The translations under genes were made by a program, and so were the position numbers. This document shows, in pieces, positions 24,637-31,802 of a DNA stretch of 64,000 nucleotides; position 1 is the stretch's first letter; every line of letters begins with the position of its first letter. Under the pieces are notes generated by a model. It was given only the letters and a program-made list of their open reading frames with translations. It was not told the DNA's origin and ran no database searches. Origin of the DNA: Bacillota bacterium (lineage in GTDB: Bacteria > Bacillota > Sulfobacillia > JABLXB01); contig JABLXB010000007.1 of assembly GCA_013178305.1 (NCBI GenBank), positions 124,001 through 188,000 of the forward strand. Reading direction: 5' to 3'.

Positions 24637-25368
24637 TTGGTCATCAAACCGATGGATAAGGTCCCCATATACCTCCAGCTGGAGGAGCACATCCGCGAGC
24701 TTATCGACTCGAAGCGCCTCCGGCCCGGCGATAGGGTCCCTTCCGAAGCCGAGCTCGCCACCGCTCACGGGATCAGCCGGATGACAGTCCGGAAGGCCCT
24801 CGACAGGCTCGAGATGGACGGGGTAATAGTCCGCCGGGCGGGGAAGGGGACGTTCGTGGCGGAGCCCAAGATAGTCCACGGGGCTTCCACAATATTCAGT
24901 TTTAGCGCCAACCTGTCCGCGGCCGGCTACGAGACCAGGGCGCAAATGGTAGAACGCCGGGTCGTTGAGCCCGAGGCCGGCATCCGCTCGAGGTTAGGTC
25001 TGAACTCCGAGTCCAACGTGATCGAGATCGGCCGCGTGAGGTTCATCGGGGACGATCCCGTCGCACTGAACTGGGATTATCTGCCGTACCCCCGGTATGC
25101 CGCGATCATGAACATGGACGTTACCCGCGACTCGATCCTCAAGATAATTGCCGACCTTGCGGGGTCATCGAGACTGAAGTCCAGCGATGAGCTATCGATC
25201 TCCCTTGCGAGGCCCATAGAGGCCGAACTGCTCAGGATCAGGGAAGGGAGTCCTGTGTTCGTGGTGCAGGGGATAACCTACGACGACACGGATAGACCCG
25301 TGAAGTACAGCAAGGCTATATACAGGGGCGACAGGTTCCTCTTCGTGCCCGCGCGGAACCCGGGCTGA
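24637..25368 (+). CDS. GntR-family regulator with UTRA effector domain (HutC subfamily)
   Basis: Residues about 6-75 form the winged helix: PIYLQLEEHIRELI, VPSEAELATAHGISRMTVRKALDRLEMDG split by turns, and RRAGKGTFVAEP. The rest is a UTRA domain (YETRAQMVERRVVEP, VIEIGRVRF, PVFVVQGITYDDTDRPVKYSKAIYRGDRF), which binds phosphorylated sugars in this subfamily. TTG 24637 lies 6 bases after GAGGGA; ATG 24652 is an alternative. It sits between ptsI-HAD and the glucitol-family PTS, and paired palindromes lie upstream of the PTS genes. It is the obvious regulator of that operon. Confidence 0.88.
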   Translation: MVIKPMDKVPIYLQLEEHIRELIDSKRLRPGDRVPSEAELATAHGISRMTVRKALDRLEMDGVIVRRAGKGTFVAEPKIVHGASTIFSFSANLSAAGYETRAQMVERRVVEPEAGIRSRLGLNSESNVIEIGRVRFIGDDPVALNWDYLPYPRYAAIMNMDVTRDSILKIIADLAGSSRLKSSDELSISLARPIEAELLRIREGSPVFVVQGITYDDTDRPVKYSKAIYRGDRFLFVPARNPG

Positions 25369-25693
25369 TCGGGTTGGTACGGGACGCCGCGATGACGGCC
25401 GCCACGACCGGGCCCCGCCATCGGTCTCGACGCGCGGACTTTCAGCCAGACCTCCGGCATTCTTCCCTGTAACACTTCTCCGTACCAGGCTACCCAAACA
25501 CACATCAGTCCAGCGACCGCGTTCAGGTCCGCCGGCCGGACTCTCTTTTCGCACCGCTGGTCTGGAAAGAAGGAATTTCGAGGGCGAGGCGAGAATAACA
25601 CAGTCATATACTAGTATGCACATGTATACATAAATGTTCAGGCCGTGCGGCCCCCAGGTTTGAGCCACCGGCACCGGGCCGTACGGTGGGTAG
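25369..25693 (+). promoter_or_regulatory. Control region before the glucitol-type PTS operon, with tandem palindromes
   Basis: These 325 bases hold no gene. Two perfect 10-bp palindromes, ATACTAGTAT (25608-25617) and ATGTATACAT (25622-25631), have centres 14 bp apart. They lie about 70 bases before gutM, in an AT-rich patch unlike the surrounding DNA. The TATACT at 25607-25612 could be a -10, but I find no matching -35. They are good candidate operators for the UTRA regulator. Confidence 0.5.
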
Positions 25694-26164
25694 GTGTCCT
25701 GGTTGACCAACTGGTTCCCGGGTGTTCTGGTATTCGCCGTACTGTGGGCCGTGCAGTACGCGCTCACCCTCATTCAGGCGCGGCACTACCTCGCGGTTGT
25801 CCGCGAACTCCGCGGCATGGGAGCGACCGGCTGCGCGCTGGTCAAGGGGAGGTTCAGCCCCGGGGCGGTCGCGGTGGTCGCCGCCGGTCGCGATGGCCGC
25901 ATAGTCGCGGCGCGACAGATGAGGGGTGTGTCGGTTTTCGCGCGGTTCACGCCGGTCCCCGGCCTCACCGGCATAGACGTCACGCTGCTCGCGGACGACG
26001 GCGTCGAGCTCCCCGCAGGTGTATCGGCTCGCGCGTTCCGTGAGGCCGCCAGGAATCTCCTCAGGGCGATGAGTCACCAGCATGCAAGCGATGACTCCAC
26101 AGGCGCTCGAGGCGGCGCGGAGAGACTTGAGACTCGTGTTCAGGCCGGCGGGCCTGAATTGTAG
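25694..26164 (+). CDS. gutM: GutM-type glucitol operon protein
   Basis: GutM proteins are small membrane-anchored activators found in glucitol/sorbitol PTS operons. This 156-aa protein starts with one hydrophobic helix (WFPGVLVFAVLWAVQYALTLIQARHY, split at residue 20). Then follow the typical RELRGMGATGCALVKGRF and VVAAGRDGRIVAARQMRGVSVF. The C-terminal 30 residues are low in conserved features. It begins with GTG 25694 and is the first gene of the PTS operon. The call rests on motif and context together. Confidence 0.75.
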   Translation: MSWLTNWFPGVLVFAVLWAVQYALTLIQARHYLAVVRELRGMGATGCALVKGRFSPGAVAVVAAGRDGRIVAARQMRGVSVFARFTPVPGLTGIDVTLLADDGVELPAGVSARAFREAARNLLRAMSHQHASDDSTGARGGAERLETRVQAGGPEL

Positions 26165-26198
26165 TCGAGGGCAAATCCAGACAAAGGAGGAGGTAGGA

Positions 26199-26729
26199 GT
26201 GGGAGCCCTAGCTCACGGCGCAGAGGCATTCATTGGTGTGTTCAAGAAGGGAGGAGAGGTCTACATAAGTCTCCTGTCGGGTATAGTCCCGACGCTGATC
26301 GCCCTGATGACGGCGGTCTACTTCGTCACGAGGGCGATAGGGCAGGAGAAGGTCGAGGCGTTCGCCAGGCGCCTCACCGGTAACCGCCTGCTCAGGTACA
26401 CGCTGTTTCCGGTTCTCGCAGTGTTCTTCCTCACCAACCCGATGGCGTACACGTTCGGCCGCTTCCTCAACGAGAAGCACAAACCCGCCTTCTACGACGC
26501 TGCCGTCTCATTCGTACACCCGATCGTGGGCCTGTTCCCGCACGCCAACCCTGCGGAGTTGTTCGTCTACCTCGGCATCGCCAAGGGTCTCCAGGACAAG
26601 GGACTGTCTCTCGGTCCAATTGCTATCAGGTACTTCATCGTCGGTGTCATCGTTATCCTGATGCGCGGCCTGATGACGGAATCGCTCACGGCTTACTTCG
26701 CACGCCAGCGCGGCGTGACGCTGGAATAG
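26199..26729 (+). CDS. PTS glucitol/sorbitol-type EIIC component
   Basis: A 176-aa membrane protein of the EIIC-GUT family, the translocation channel of sorbitol-type phosphotransferase systems. It begins GAEAFIGVFKKGGEVYISLLSGIVPTLIALMTAVYF-like (amphipathic start, then helix 1). FLTNPMAYTFGRFLNEKHKPAFYDAAVSFVHPIVGLFPHANPAE contains the family's conserved block. GTG 26199 has AAAGGAGGAGGT upstream. It corresponds to SrlA of Escherichia coli. IIC2, IIB and IIA follow in the same direction. Confidence 0.85.
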   Translation: MGALAHGAEAFIGVFKKGGEVYISLLSGIVPTLIALMTAVYFVTRAIGQEKVEAFARRLTGNRLLRYTLFPVLAVFFLTNPMAYTFGRFLNEKHKPAFYDAAVSFVHPIVGLFPHANPAELFVYLGIAKGLQDKGLSLGPIAIRYFIVGVIVILMRGLMTESLTAYFARQRGVTLE

Positions 26730-26741
26730 GGGGTGCCTGCG

Positions 26742-27278
26742 GTGAACTGGGTAACGGGATTACTTGAGAAGATCGGCCGCGGGGCCGGGCGATTCGTCGG
26801 CCTGTTCTTCCAGGCCGGACGCGACACCATCGACCAGCTGATCAAGAACGTCCTGCCGTTCATGGCGTTCGTGGCGACGCTGATCGGCATCATCCTGGCC
26901 ACCGGCATAGGTAACGCGCTGGCCCAGGTGCTCAGGCCGCTGGCCGGGAGCCTCGTGGGACTCATAGTGCTGTCGCTCATCGTCGGGTTCCCGATTCTGT
27001 CGCCGCTTCTCGGCCCGGGTGCCGTCATAGCCCAGGTGATCGGGACGCTGATCGGGGTCGAGATCGGGAGGGGCAACGTTCCCGTACAGCTCGCGCTTCC
27101 CGCCATGTTCGCCATCAACCCGCAGGTTGGTTGCGACTTCATACCCGTCGGCCTGGCGCTCGGCGAGGCCAAACCCGAGACCATTGAAATCGGTGTGCCG
27201 GCGATCCTGGTCACCCGCTTCGTGACGGGGCCGATATCCGTGGTCCTGGCTTATCTGTTCAGCATAGGCATGTATTAG
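26742..27278 (+). CDS. PTS glucitol/sorbitol-type second membrane domain (C-terminal part of EIIBC)
   Basis: This 178-aa hydrophobic protein matches the C-terminal membrane half of SrlE. Telling segments are DTIDQLIKNVLPFMAFVATLIG near residue 30, IVGFPILSPLLGPGAVIAQVIG, and FAINPQVGCDFIPVGLALGEA, which is highly conserved in this family. In Escherichia coli the IIB domain is fused at the N-terminus; here IIB is a separate gene downstream. GTG 26742 is preferred to GTG 26733 on spacing. The gene lies 12 bases after the IIC gene. Confidence 0.82.
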   Translation: MNWVTGLLEKIGRGAGRFVGLFFQAGRDTIDQLIKNVLPFMAFVATLIGIILATGIGNALAQVLRPLAGSLVGLIVLSLIVGFPILSPLLGPGAVIAQVIGTLIGVEIGRGNVPVQLALPAMFAINPQVGCDFIPVGLALGEAKPETIEIGVPAILVTRFVTGPISVVLAYLFSIGMY

Positions 27279-27362
27279 AGACACGGCGGCCGGCCCGGGC
27301 GGGCGGGGGTGGTTCCGACCCCGGTCGCCCGGGTGGTTAGCTGCTGACCAGGAGGGATGGGT

Positions 27363-27734
27363 GTGGCGTACAGGACGATAAAGGTCGAGAAGGGCCCCGG
27401 CGGCTGGGGAGGCCCGCTGGTCCTGACCCCTAAGCCCGGCAAGGACAAGATATCCTCGGTCACGGGCGGCGGGATACACCCGCTCGCCACGAAGATCGCC
27501 GAGATGTGCGGGGGCGAGGCGGTCGACGGCTTCCGTAAGCCGCCGAAGGAAAGCGAGGTGCTCTGTGTGGTCATCGATTGCGGTGGGACGGCTCGCGTGG
27601 GCGTGTATCCGATGAAAAAGATCCCCACGATCGACATATATGCGACGTCACCATCGGGACCGCTGGCCAACTTCATCACGGCAGAGTACTTCGTGTCGGG
27701 AACCAAGGAGAACAACATCACGGTCACCGGGTAG
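27363..27734 (+). CDS. PTS glucitol/sorbitol-type EIIB component
   Basis: A 123-aa cytoplasmic protein equal to the N-terminal domain of SrlE. GWGGPLVLTPKPGKDKI, the SVTGGGIHPLATKIAE block and VVIDCGGTARVGVYPMK are characteristic; the cysteine in VVIDCGG is the likely phosphorylation site. It would pass phosphate from EIIA to the incoming substrate. GTG 27363 lies 6 bases after AGGAGGG, whereas the ATG at 27357 touches that site. The stand-alone gene makes this a split EIIB/EIIC arrangement. Confidence 0.85.
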   Translation: MAYRTIKVEKGPGGWGGPLVLTPKPGKDKISSVTGGGIHPLATKIAEMCGGEAVDGFRKPPKESEVLCVVIDCGGTARVGVYPMKKIPTIDIYATSPSGPLANFITAEYFVSGTKENNITVTG

Positions 27735-27785
27735 TCCACACCTCATTCCGGCCGGGGGCGTGACGGCCCGCCGGTTTCAGGGGCG

Positions 27786-28229
27786 GTGGTCTCTCTGTAC
27801 GAAAGCAGGATCGAGCGGGTGGGGCCGCTGGTCGGCGATCTGTTCGAGCGAGGGGATCTCGTGGTCCTCTTCGCCTCGTGCGCTCCGACCGAGCTCTGGG
27901 ATATTTCGGTTCTCCACGGTCACCCGGGGTATGACGGGGGACTGGAACCGGGCGACGTGCTCGGCATCGCAGGCCAGGAATACACGGTTGTCGCTGTCGG
28001 GGATGTGGCGCTGAAGAACTTCAGGGAACTGGGCCACCTGGTACTGAAGTTCAGCGATTCGGTCCGGGTGGAGCTCCCGGGCCAGGTCAACGTGGTCCCG
28101 CGGAGCCTGCCCGTCCTGAACCCGGGCGATTTGATCACTGTAAGGCATTCTTGTTACAGCGGCGGACCGGTGGGTCCCCGGGGGGTGTCAGCGGAGGATG
28201 TATCAGAGGCTACTGGAACTCGAGAGTAA
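27786..28229 (+). CDS. PTS glucitol/sorbitol-type EIIA component
   Basis: A 147-aa EIIA-GUT protein. It begins SLYESRIERVGPLVGDLFERGDLVVLF. The central ISVLHGHPGYDGGLEPGD carries the likely phospho-histidine region (compare the HCHGE motif of SrlB), and VAVGDVALKNFRELGHLVLKFSD is a clear family block. It takes phosphate from HPr. The last about 20 residues are extra relative to SrlB and overlap the next gene by 32 bases, which suggests tight translational coupling. GTG 27786 is the start. Confidence 0.83.
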   Translation: MVSLYESRIERVGPLVGDLFERGDLVVLFASCAPTELWDISVLHGHPGYDGGLEPGDVLGIAGQEYTVVAVGDVALKNFRELGHLVLKFSDSVRVELPGQVNVVPRSLPVLNPGDLITVRHSCYSGGPVGPRGVSAEDVSEATGTRE

Positions 28230-29493
28230 GCGGTCACCCATCGTGGTAGGAGTGATCGGCGCGGGCCAGATGGGAGCGGGCCTGGTGGTCCAGCTCGAGA
28301 CCATGCCGGGGATGCGCTCCGCCGTCGTTGCGGATATTGTGGCGGAGCGCGCCCGGGACTCTCTGCTCATGGCCGGGGTGACCCCCGGCGACGTGGTCGT
28401 GACGGACGACCTCGAGGAGGCGTCCCGGGCGCTATCCAGCGGCAAGCGTGTGGCGACCAGGCGCGGGACACTGGTGGCGGGATGCCCAAACCTCGACGTC
28501 GTCGTGGACTGCACCGGAGACCCCAACAGCGGGGCCGAAGTGGCCCTCGAGGCCATCACCGCGCGGAAGCACGTGGTCCTGCTGACGGTGGAGACGGACG
28601 TGACGGTGGGGCCGGTACTGAATAGACTGGCGCGCGCCGCAGGCGTGGTGTACACGGTGGCCAGCGGCGATGAGCCCGGGGTCATAATGGACCTGTACAA
28701 CCACTTCAAGGCGCTCGGTTTCAGCGTGCTCGTCGCCGGGAAGGGAAAGAACAACCCGCTCGACCGCTCGGCCAACCCCTCGACCTGCGCGGATGAGGCA
28801 GGGGCTAGAGCCATGAACGCGAAGATGCTCGCGGCGTTCGTGGACGGCACCAAGACGATGGTGGAGATGGCTGCGGTAGCCAACGCAACGGGGCTGGTCC
28901 CCGACGTACGTTCGATGCACGGCCCCAACGCGGACCTGGACAGGCTGCTGGAGGTGTTCGAGCTCAAGCCGAGGGGCGGGGCGCTGAACAGGTTCGGCGT
29001 GGTGGACTATACCGTGGGGAACGTCGCCCCCGGGGTTTTCGTGATTGCCTCGATCGAGAACGAAAAGGTCAGGCAGGACCTGGGGTACCTGAAGATGGGG
29101 AGCGGCCCGAACTACCTGTTCTACCGGCCGTTCCACCTCGCAAACATAGAGACGCCGATATCCATAGCGAAAGCCGTGCTGCTCCGCGAGGCCACGATAG
29201 CGCCGTCTTCCGGTCTCGTGGCGGAATGCATGACAGTGGCGAAGAAGGACCTGGCCCCCGGAGAGGAGATCGACGGGATCGGCGGCTACACTGTGTACGG
29301 CTCGGTCGATACCGCGGAAGCGGCGAGGGCCGAAGGGGCGCTGCCTCTCGGTCTGGCCAGGGGCGCGGTGCTGAAGCGGACCGTCAGGAAAGGCGAACTC
29401 GTCAGGTACGACGACGTCATTCCGAGGGACGACACCGTGATATGGTCGCTGAGGCGCCTCCAGGACCTGATCGACTGGAAGACTGTCTCGTAA
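28198..29493 (+). CDS. NAD(P)-binding oxidoreductase with C-terminal SAF domain, substrate unknown
   Basis: The N-terminus is a Rossmann fold like homoserine dehydrogenase: VVGVIGAGQMGAGLVVQLE at residues 16-34, then VVDCTGDPNSGAEVALEAI and HVVLLTVETDVTVGPVL. The middle contains VYTVASGDEPGVIMDLYN and KGKNNPLD. The last about 80 residues (CMTVAKKDLAPGEEIDGIGG, LKRTVRKGELVRYDD) are a SAF domain, found in sialate synthases and sugar-acid dehydratases. The protein is 431 aa. In the place where SrlD sorbitol-6-phosphate dehydrogenase would be expected, it is the natural candidate to act on the phosphorylated PTS product. Reaction and substrate are not known to me. Confidence 0.75.
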   Translation: MYQRLLELESKRSPIVVGVIGAGQMGAGLVVQLETMPGMRSAVVADIVAERARDSLLMAGVTPGDVVVTDDLEEASRALSSGKRVATRRGTLVAGCPNLDVVVDCTGDPNSGAEVALEAITARKHVVLLTVETDVTVGPVLNRLARAAGVVYTVASGDEPGVIMDLYNHFKALGFSVLVAGKGKNNPLDRSANPSTCADEAGARAMNAKMLAAFVDGTKTMVEMAAVANATGLVPDVRSMHGPNADLDRLLEVFELKPRGGALNRFGVVDYTVGNVAPGVFVIASIENEKVRQDLGYLKMGSGPNYLFYRPFHLANIETPISIAKAVLLREATIAPSSGLVAECMTVAKKDLAPGEEIDGIGGYTVYGSVDTAEAARAEGALPLGLARGAVLKRTVRKGELVRYDDVIPRDDTVIWSLRRLQDLIDWKTVS

Positions 29494-29517
29494 CGCGACG
29501 CCTTCTATATGAACCCC

Positions 29518-29545
29518 GAAGCCCCGCGAAGCGGGGCTTCATCGT
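29518..29545 (+). terminator. Hairpin terminator after the PTS operon
   Basis: GAAGCCCCGC (29518-29527) pairs perfectly with GCGGGGCTTC (29531-29540) around GAA. The following ATCGTG is not U-rich, so termination strength is uncertain. Confidence 0.6.
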
Positions 29546-29800
29546 GCATACATTGCGGGCCCCCCTCCCACCACATCCGGCGTTACATTGTTGACACGAC
29601 TCATCAAACCCAGCACGGCAAGGTTGCTATGAGATGGTTCGCAACCGTTCCCCCAGTGTATGACCTTTTGGGAGGGCCGTTTTGGCCGGGCAGCCGGCAA
29701 GGGCCCCGCATCTTGGGCGCAGCAAGCGGCGCATTTTCTGGAGGATTTTTTCTGTGCCAGGAGGATTTTGGGGAGAAAGGTAGAACCAATTGGGCACAAA
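29541..29800 (+). other. Non-coding leader upstream of mraZ
   Basis: No gene was found. GGAGGATTTT occurs at 29740-29749 and again at 29760-29769, exactly 20 bp (about two helical turns) apart. TTGACA at 29591-29596 has no -10 at the right spacing. The segment probably carries the dcw promoter, which I could not place. Confidence 0.4.
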
Positions 29801-29825
29801 GTGGTTTCTAGTGGATGAAAGTGGA
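29801..29825 (+). promoter_or_regulatory. MraZ box: three GTGG direct repeats at 10-bp spacing
   Basis: GTGGT, GTGGA and GTGGA begin at 29801, 29811 and 29821, each separated by 5 bases. MraZ binds arrays of such GTGG/TGGG repeats with 5-nt spacers upstream of its own gene and controls the dcw operon. The array lies about 55 bases before the mraZ start. Confidence 0.7.
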
Positions 29826-29878
29826 GGATTCCACGATAGATCAGGTAGGGGATAGCGAGGGAAAGGGGGGAGAGGCCG

Positions 29879-30304
29879 TTGTTCATGGGTGAGTTCCGCC
29901 ACACCATGGACGAGAAGGGGCGGCTCATCATGCCAGCCAGGTTCCGCGACGGGCTCGGCGACAGGTTTGTGGCCACACGTGGGCTCGACAACTGCCTCTT
30001 CGTATACCCTCTCGCCGAATGGGCCAGCTTAGAGGAGAAGCTCAAGAGCCTCCCGTTCACCAGGGGAGAGGCCAGGGCGTTCACCAGGCTGTTCCTTGCG
30101 GGCGCGTCCGAGTGCGAGATCGACCGGCAAGGTCGTTTCGTCATCCCCGGGGGGCTCAGGGACTACGCGAAAATCGAGAAGGACGTCGTCATCATCGGCG
30201 TTTCCAACAGGATAGAGGTCTGGAGCCAGACCGAATGGGATGCTTACGTTGAGAAAGCCGGCTCGAATTATGAAGAGCTGGCAGAGAATCTGGTCGGAAT
30301 CTGA
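29879..30304 (+). CDS. mraZ: Transcriptional regulator MraZ
   Basis: MraZ is a ring-forming DNA-binding protein with two AbrB-like SpoVT folds. The first is MGEFRHTMDEKGRLIMPARFRD (split at residues 3-24), the second LAGASECEIDRQGRFVIPGGLRDYA near residues 70-95. At 141 aa it is normal. TTG 29879 lies 7 bases after AAAGGGGGGAG and gives the common N-terminus MFMGEF; ATG 29885 is possible. It is the first gene of the dcw cluster, and its predicted repeats lie just upstream, pointing to autorepression. rsmH starts inside its stop codon. Confidence 0.95.
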   Translation: MFMGEFRHTMDEKGRLIMPARFRDGLGDRFVATRGLDNCLFVYPLAEWASLEEKLKSLPFTRGEARAFTRLFLAGASECEIDRQGRFVIPGGLRDYAKIEKDVVIIGVSNRIEVWSQTEWDAYVEKAGSNYEELAENLVGI

Positions 30305-31233
30305 TGGTTGAGAGGGACACCGGTGCGGGGGACGCCGGGCGGAGCACGCCCCACGTGCCGGTGTTGCTTCAGGAAACCATGGACTTGCTCGGGCCCCGCG
30401 CGGGCGGCGTGTACGTTGACTGTACGGTGGGTCACGGCGGCCACAGCTACGAAATCCTGCGAATGAGTGGCCCGGACGGGGTAGTGATAGGGATCGACCG
30501 GGACCCTTCGGCGATCGCGATGGCGCAGGAACGCTTGAGAGAATTCGGGAACCGCTTCATACCGGTGAGGTCGAATTTCGAGCGGCTGGTCGAGATAGTG
30601 CGGGGGGCGGGCAGGGACACGGTAGACGGCATGCTGTTCGACTTCGGGGTTTCGTCGGCGCAGCTGGACCTGCCCGGGCGCGGATTCACGTACAACGTGG
30701 ACGCGCCGCTGGATATGAGGATGGACCCGGACCAGGAGACGACGGCGGCCGACCTGGTCAACGAGATGGAACCCGGCGAACTGGCGCGGATAATCAGGGA
30801 ATACGGCGAAGAGCGCTGGGCTTTCAGGATAGCGCAGTTCATAGCGCAGAAGCGGAAGATAAGGCCCATCAGTACCACCGCGGAACTCGTTGACGTGATC
30901 AAGGCGGCGATACCGGCCGCGGCGAGACGGAAGGGAGGGCACCCCGCCAGGCGTACGTTTCAGGCCCTGCGGATAGCGACGAACAGGGAGCTCGAGGTGA
31001 TCGAGAAGGCCCTGAGAGATGCGGTGGGTGTGACCAGGCGGGGCGGGCGGGTGTGCGCGATATCGTTCCATTCGCTTGAAGACAGGATTGTCAAACGGAC
31101 TTTTGCATCCATGTCCCGCGAGAGGGTGCGGCTCCTGACGAGAAAGCCCGCCATGCCGGGCAGGGAAGAAATCGAGCGAAACCCGAGGTCCCGGAGCGCC
31201 AGGCTTCGGGCGGTGGAGATCGAAGGGTTCTAG
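30304..31233 (+). CDS. rsmH: 16S rRNA (cytosine1402-N4)-methyltransferase RsmH
   Basis: This SAM-dependent enzyme methylates N4 of C1402 in the ribosomal P site. HVPVLLQETMDLL opens the protein, DCTVGHGGHSYEIL (about residues 40-53) is the SAM loop, and VDGMLFDFGVSSAQLDLPGRGF near residue 105 is the signature block. HPARRTFQALRI and SFHSLEDRIVKR follow. The length is 309 aa. It overlaps mraZ by one base and precedes ftsL, the usual dcw order. Confidence 0.96.
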   Translation: MVERDTGAGDAGRSTPHVPVLLQETMDLLGPRAGGVYVDCTVGHGGHSYEILRMSGPDGVVIGIDRDPSAIAMAQERLREFGNRFIPVRSNFERLVEIVRGAGRDTVDGMLFDFGVSSAQLDLPGRGFTYNVDAPLDMRMDPDQETTAADLVNEMEPGELARIIREYGEERWAFRIAQFIAQKRKIRPISTTAELVDVIKAAIPAAARRKGGHPARRTFQALRIATNRELEVIEKALRDAVGVTRRGGRVCAISFHSLEDRIVKRTFASMSRERVRLLTRKPAMPGREEIERNPRSRSARLRAVEIEGF

Positions 31234-31254
31234 GGCCCCAGGGGGACGAATATT

Positions 31255-31737
31255 ATGGTTCTTGACAGATTCGGGTTTGAGCAATCATCGTCCATCGAAA
31301 TCAGGGCCAATGCGGCCGCGCAGGCGCGGCGAAAGGCGCCGGTGGTACGGGCGCCCGTGGCCTGCCTGGTGGTCGCCCTGGTGATAATCTCGGTGGGGCT
31401 CGGGCTAACGTCGCGGGCGGCGCGCGCGGTGCAATCGGGATACAGGATAGTCCACCTGAAGAAGCAACTCGCGACACTTCAGAACGAGAACGCATTCCTC
31501 GAGGCCGAGCTCGCAAGGATACAGTCGCCGTCACGCATTGAGGAGATCGCGCGCAACAAACTCGGCATGGCGCCGCCGGAGGAGATCCGCGTGGCGGGCG
31601 TCGACCAGGGCTGGCAGGCGGCGATGGCGGTGCGGTCCGGGGAGGACGCCGAAGTGACGCAGGCCGCCTCCTGGCTGGACGTATTCACCCGGATAGCGTC
31701 GGGGGCCAGGACTGCCCAGGCCCGGCCGGCCAGGTAA
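31255..31737 (+). CDS. ftsL: FtsL-like division protein
   Basis: The 160-aa bitopic protein has a basic cytoplasmic N-terminus, one membrane helix at about residues 34-52 (VACLVVALVIISVGLGL) and a coiled coil (YRIVHLKKQLATLQNENAFLEAELARI in two runs). RIEEIARNKLGMAPPE follows, the standard septum-initiator/FtsL ending. FtsL forms a complex with DivIC and FtsQ/DivIB that activates septal synthesis. The C-terminal 45 residues past this motif are unusual and poor in recognisable features. Identification relies on position between rsmH and a class B PBP plus this architecture. Confidence 0.82.
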   Translation: MVLDRFGFEQSSSIEIRANAAAQARRKAPVVRAPVACLVVALVIISVGLGLTSRAARAVQSGYRIVHLKKQLATLQNENAFLEAELARIQSPSRIEEIARNKLGMAPPEEIRVAGVDQGWQAAMAVRSGEDAEVTQAASWLDVFTRIASGARTAQARPAR

Positions 31738-31802
31738 CGAGCGGATGATCACAAATCGAATGGTCCTTGAGCAGGACCGCCTACCGGGGAGGTAATCCTG
31801 AG

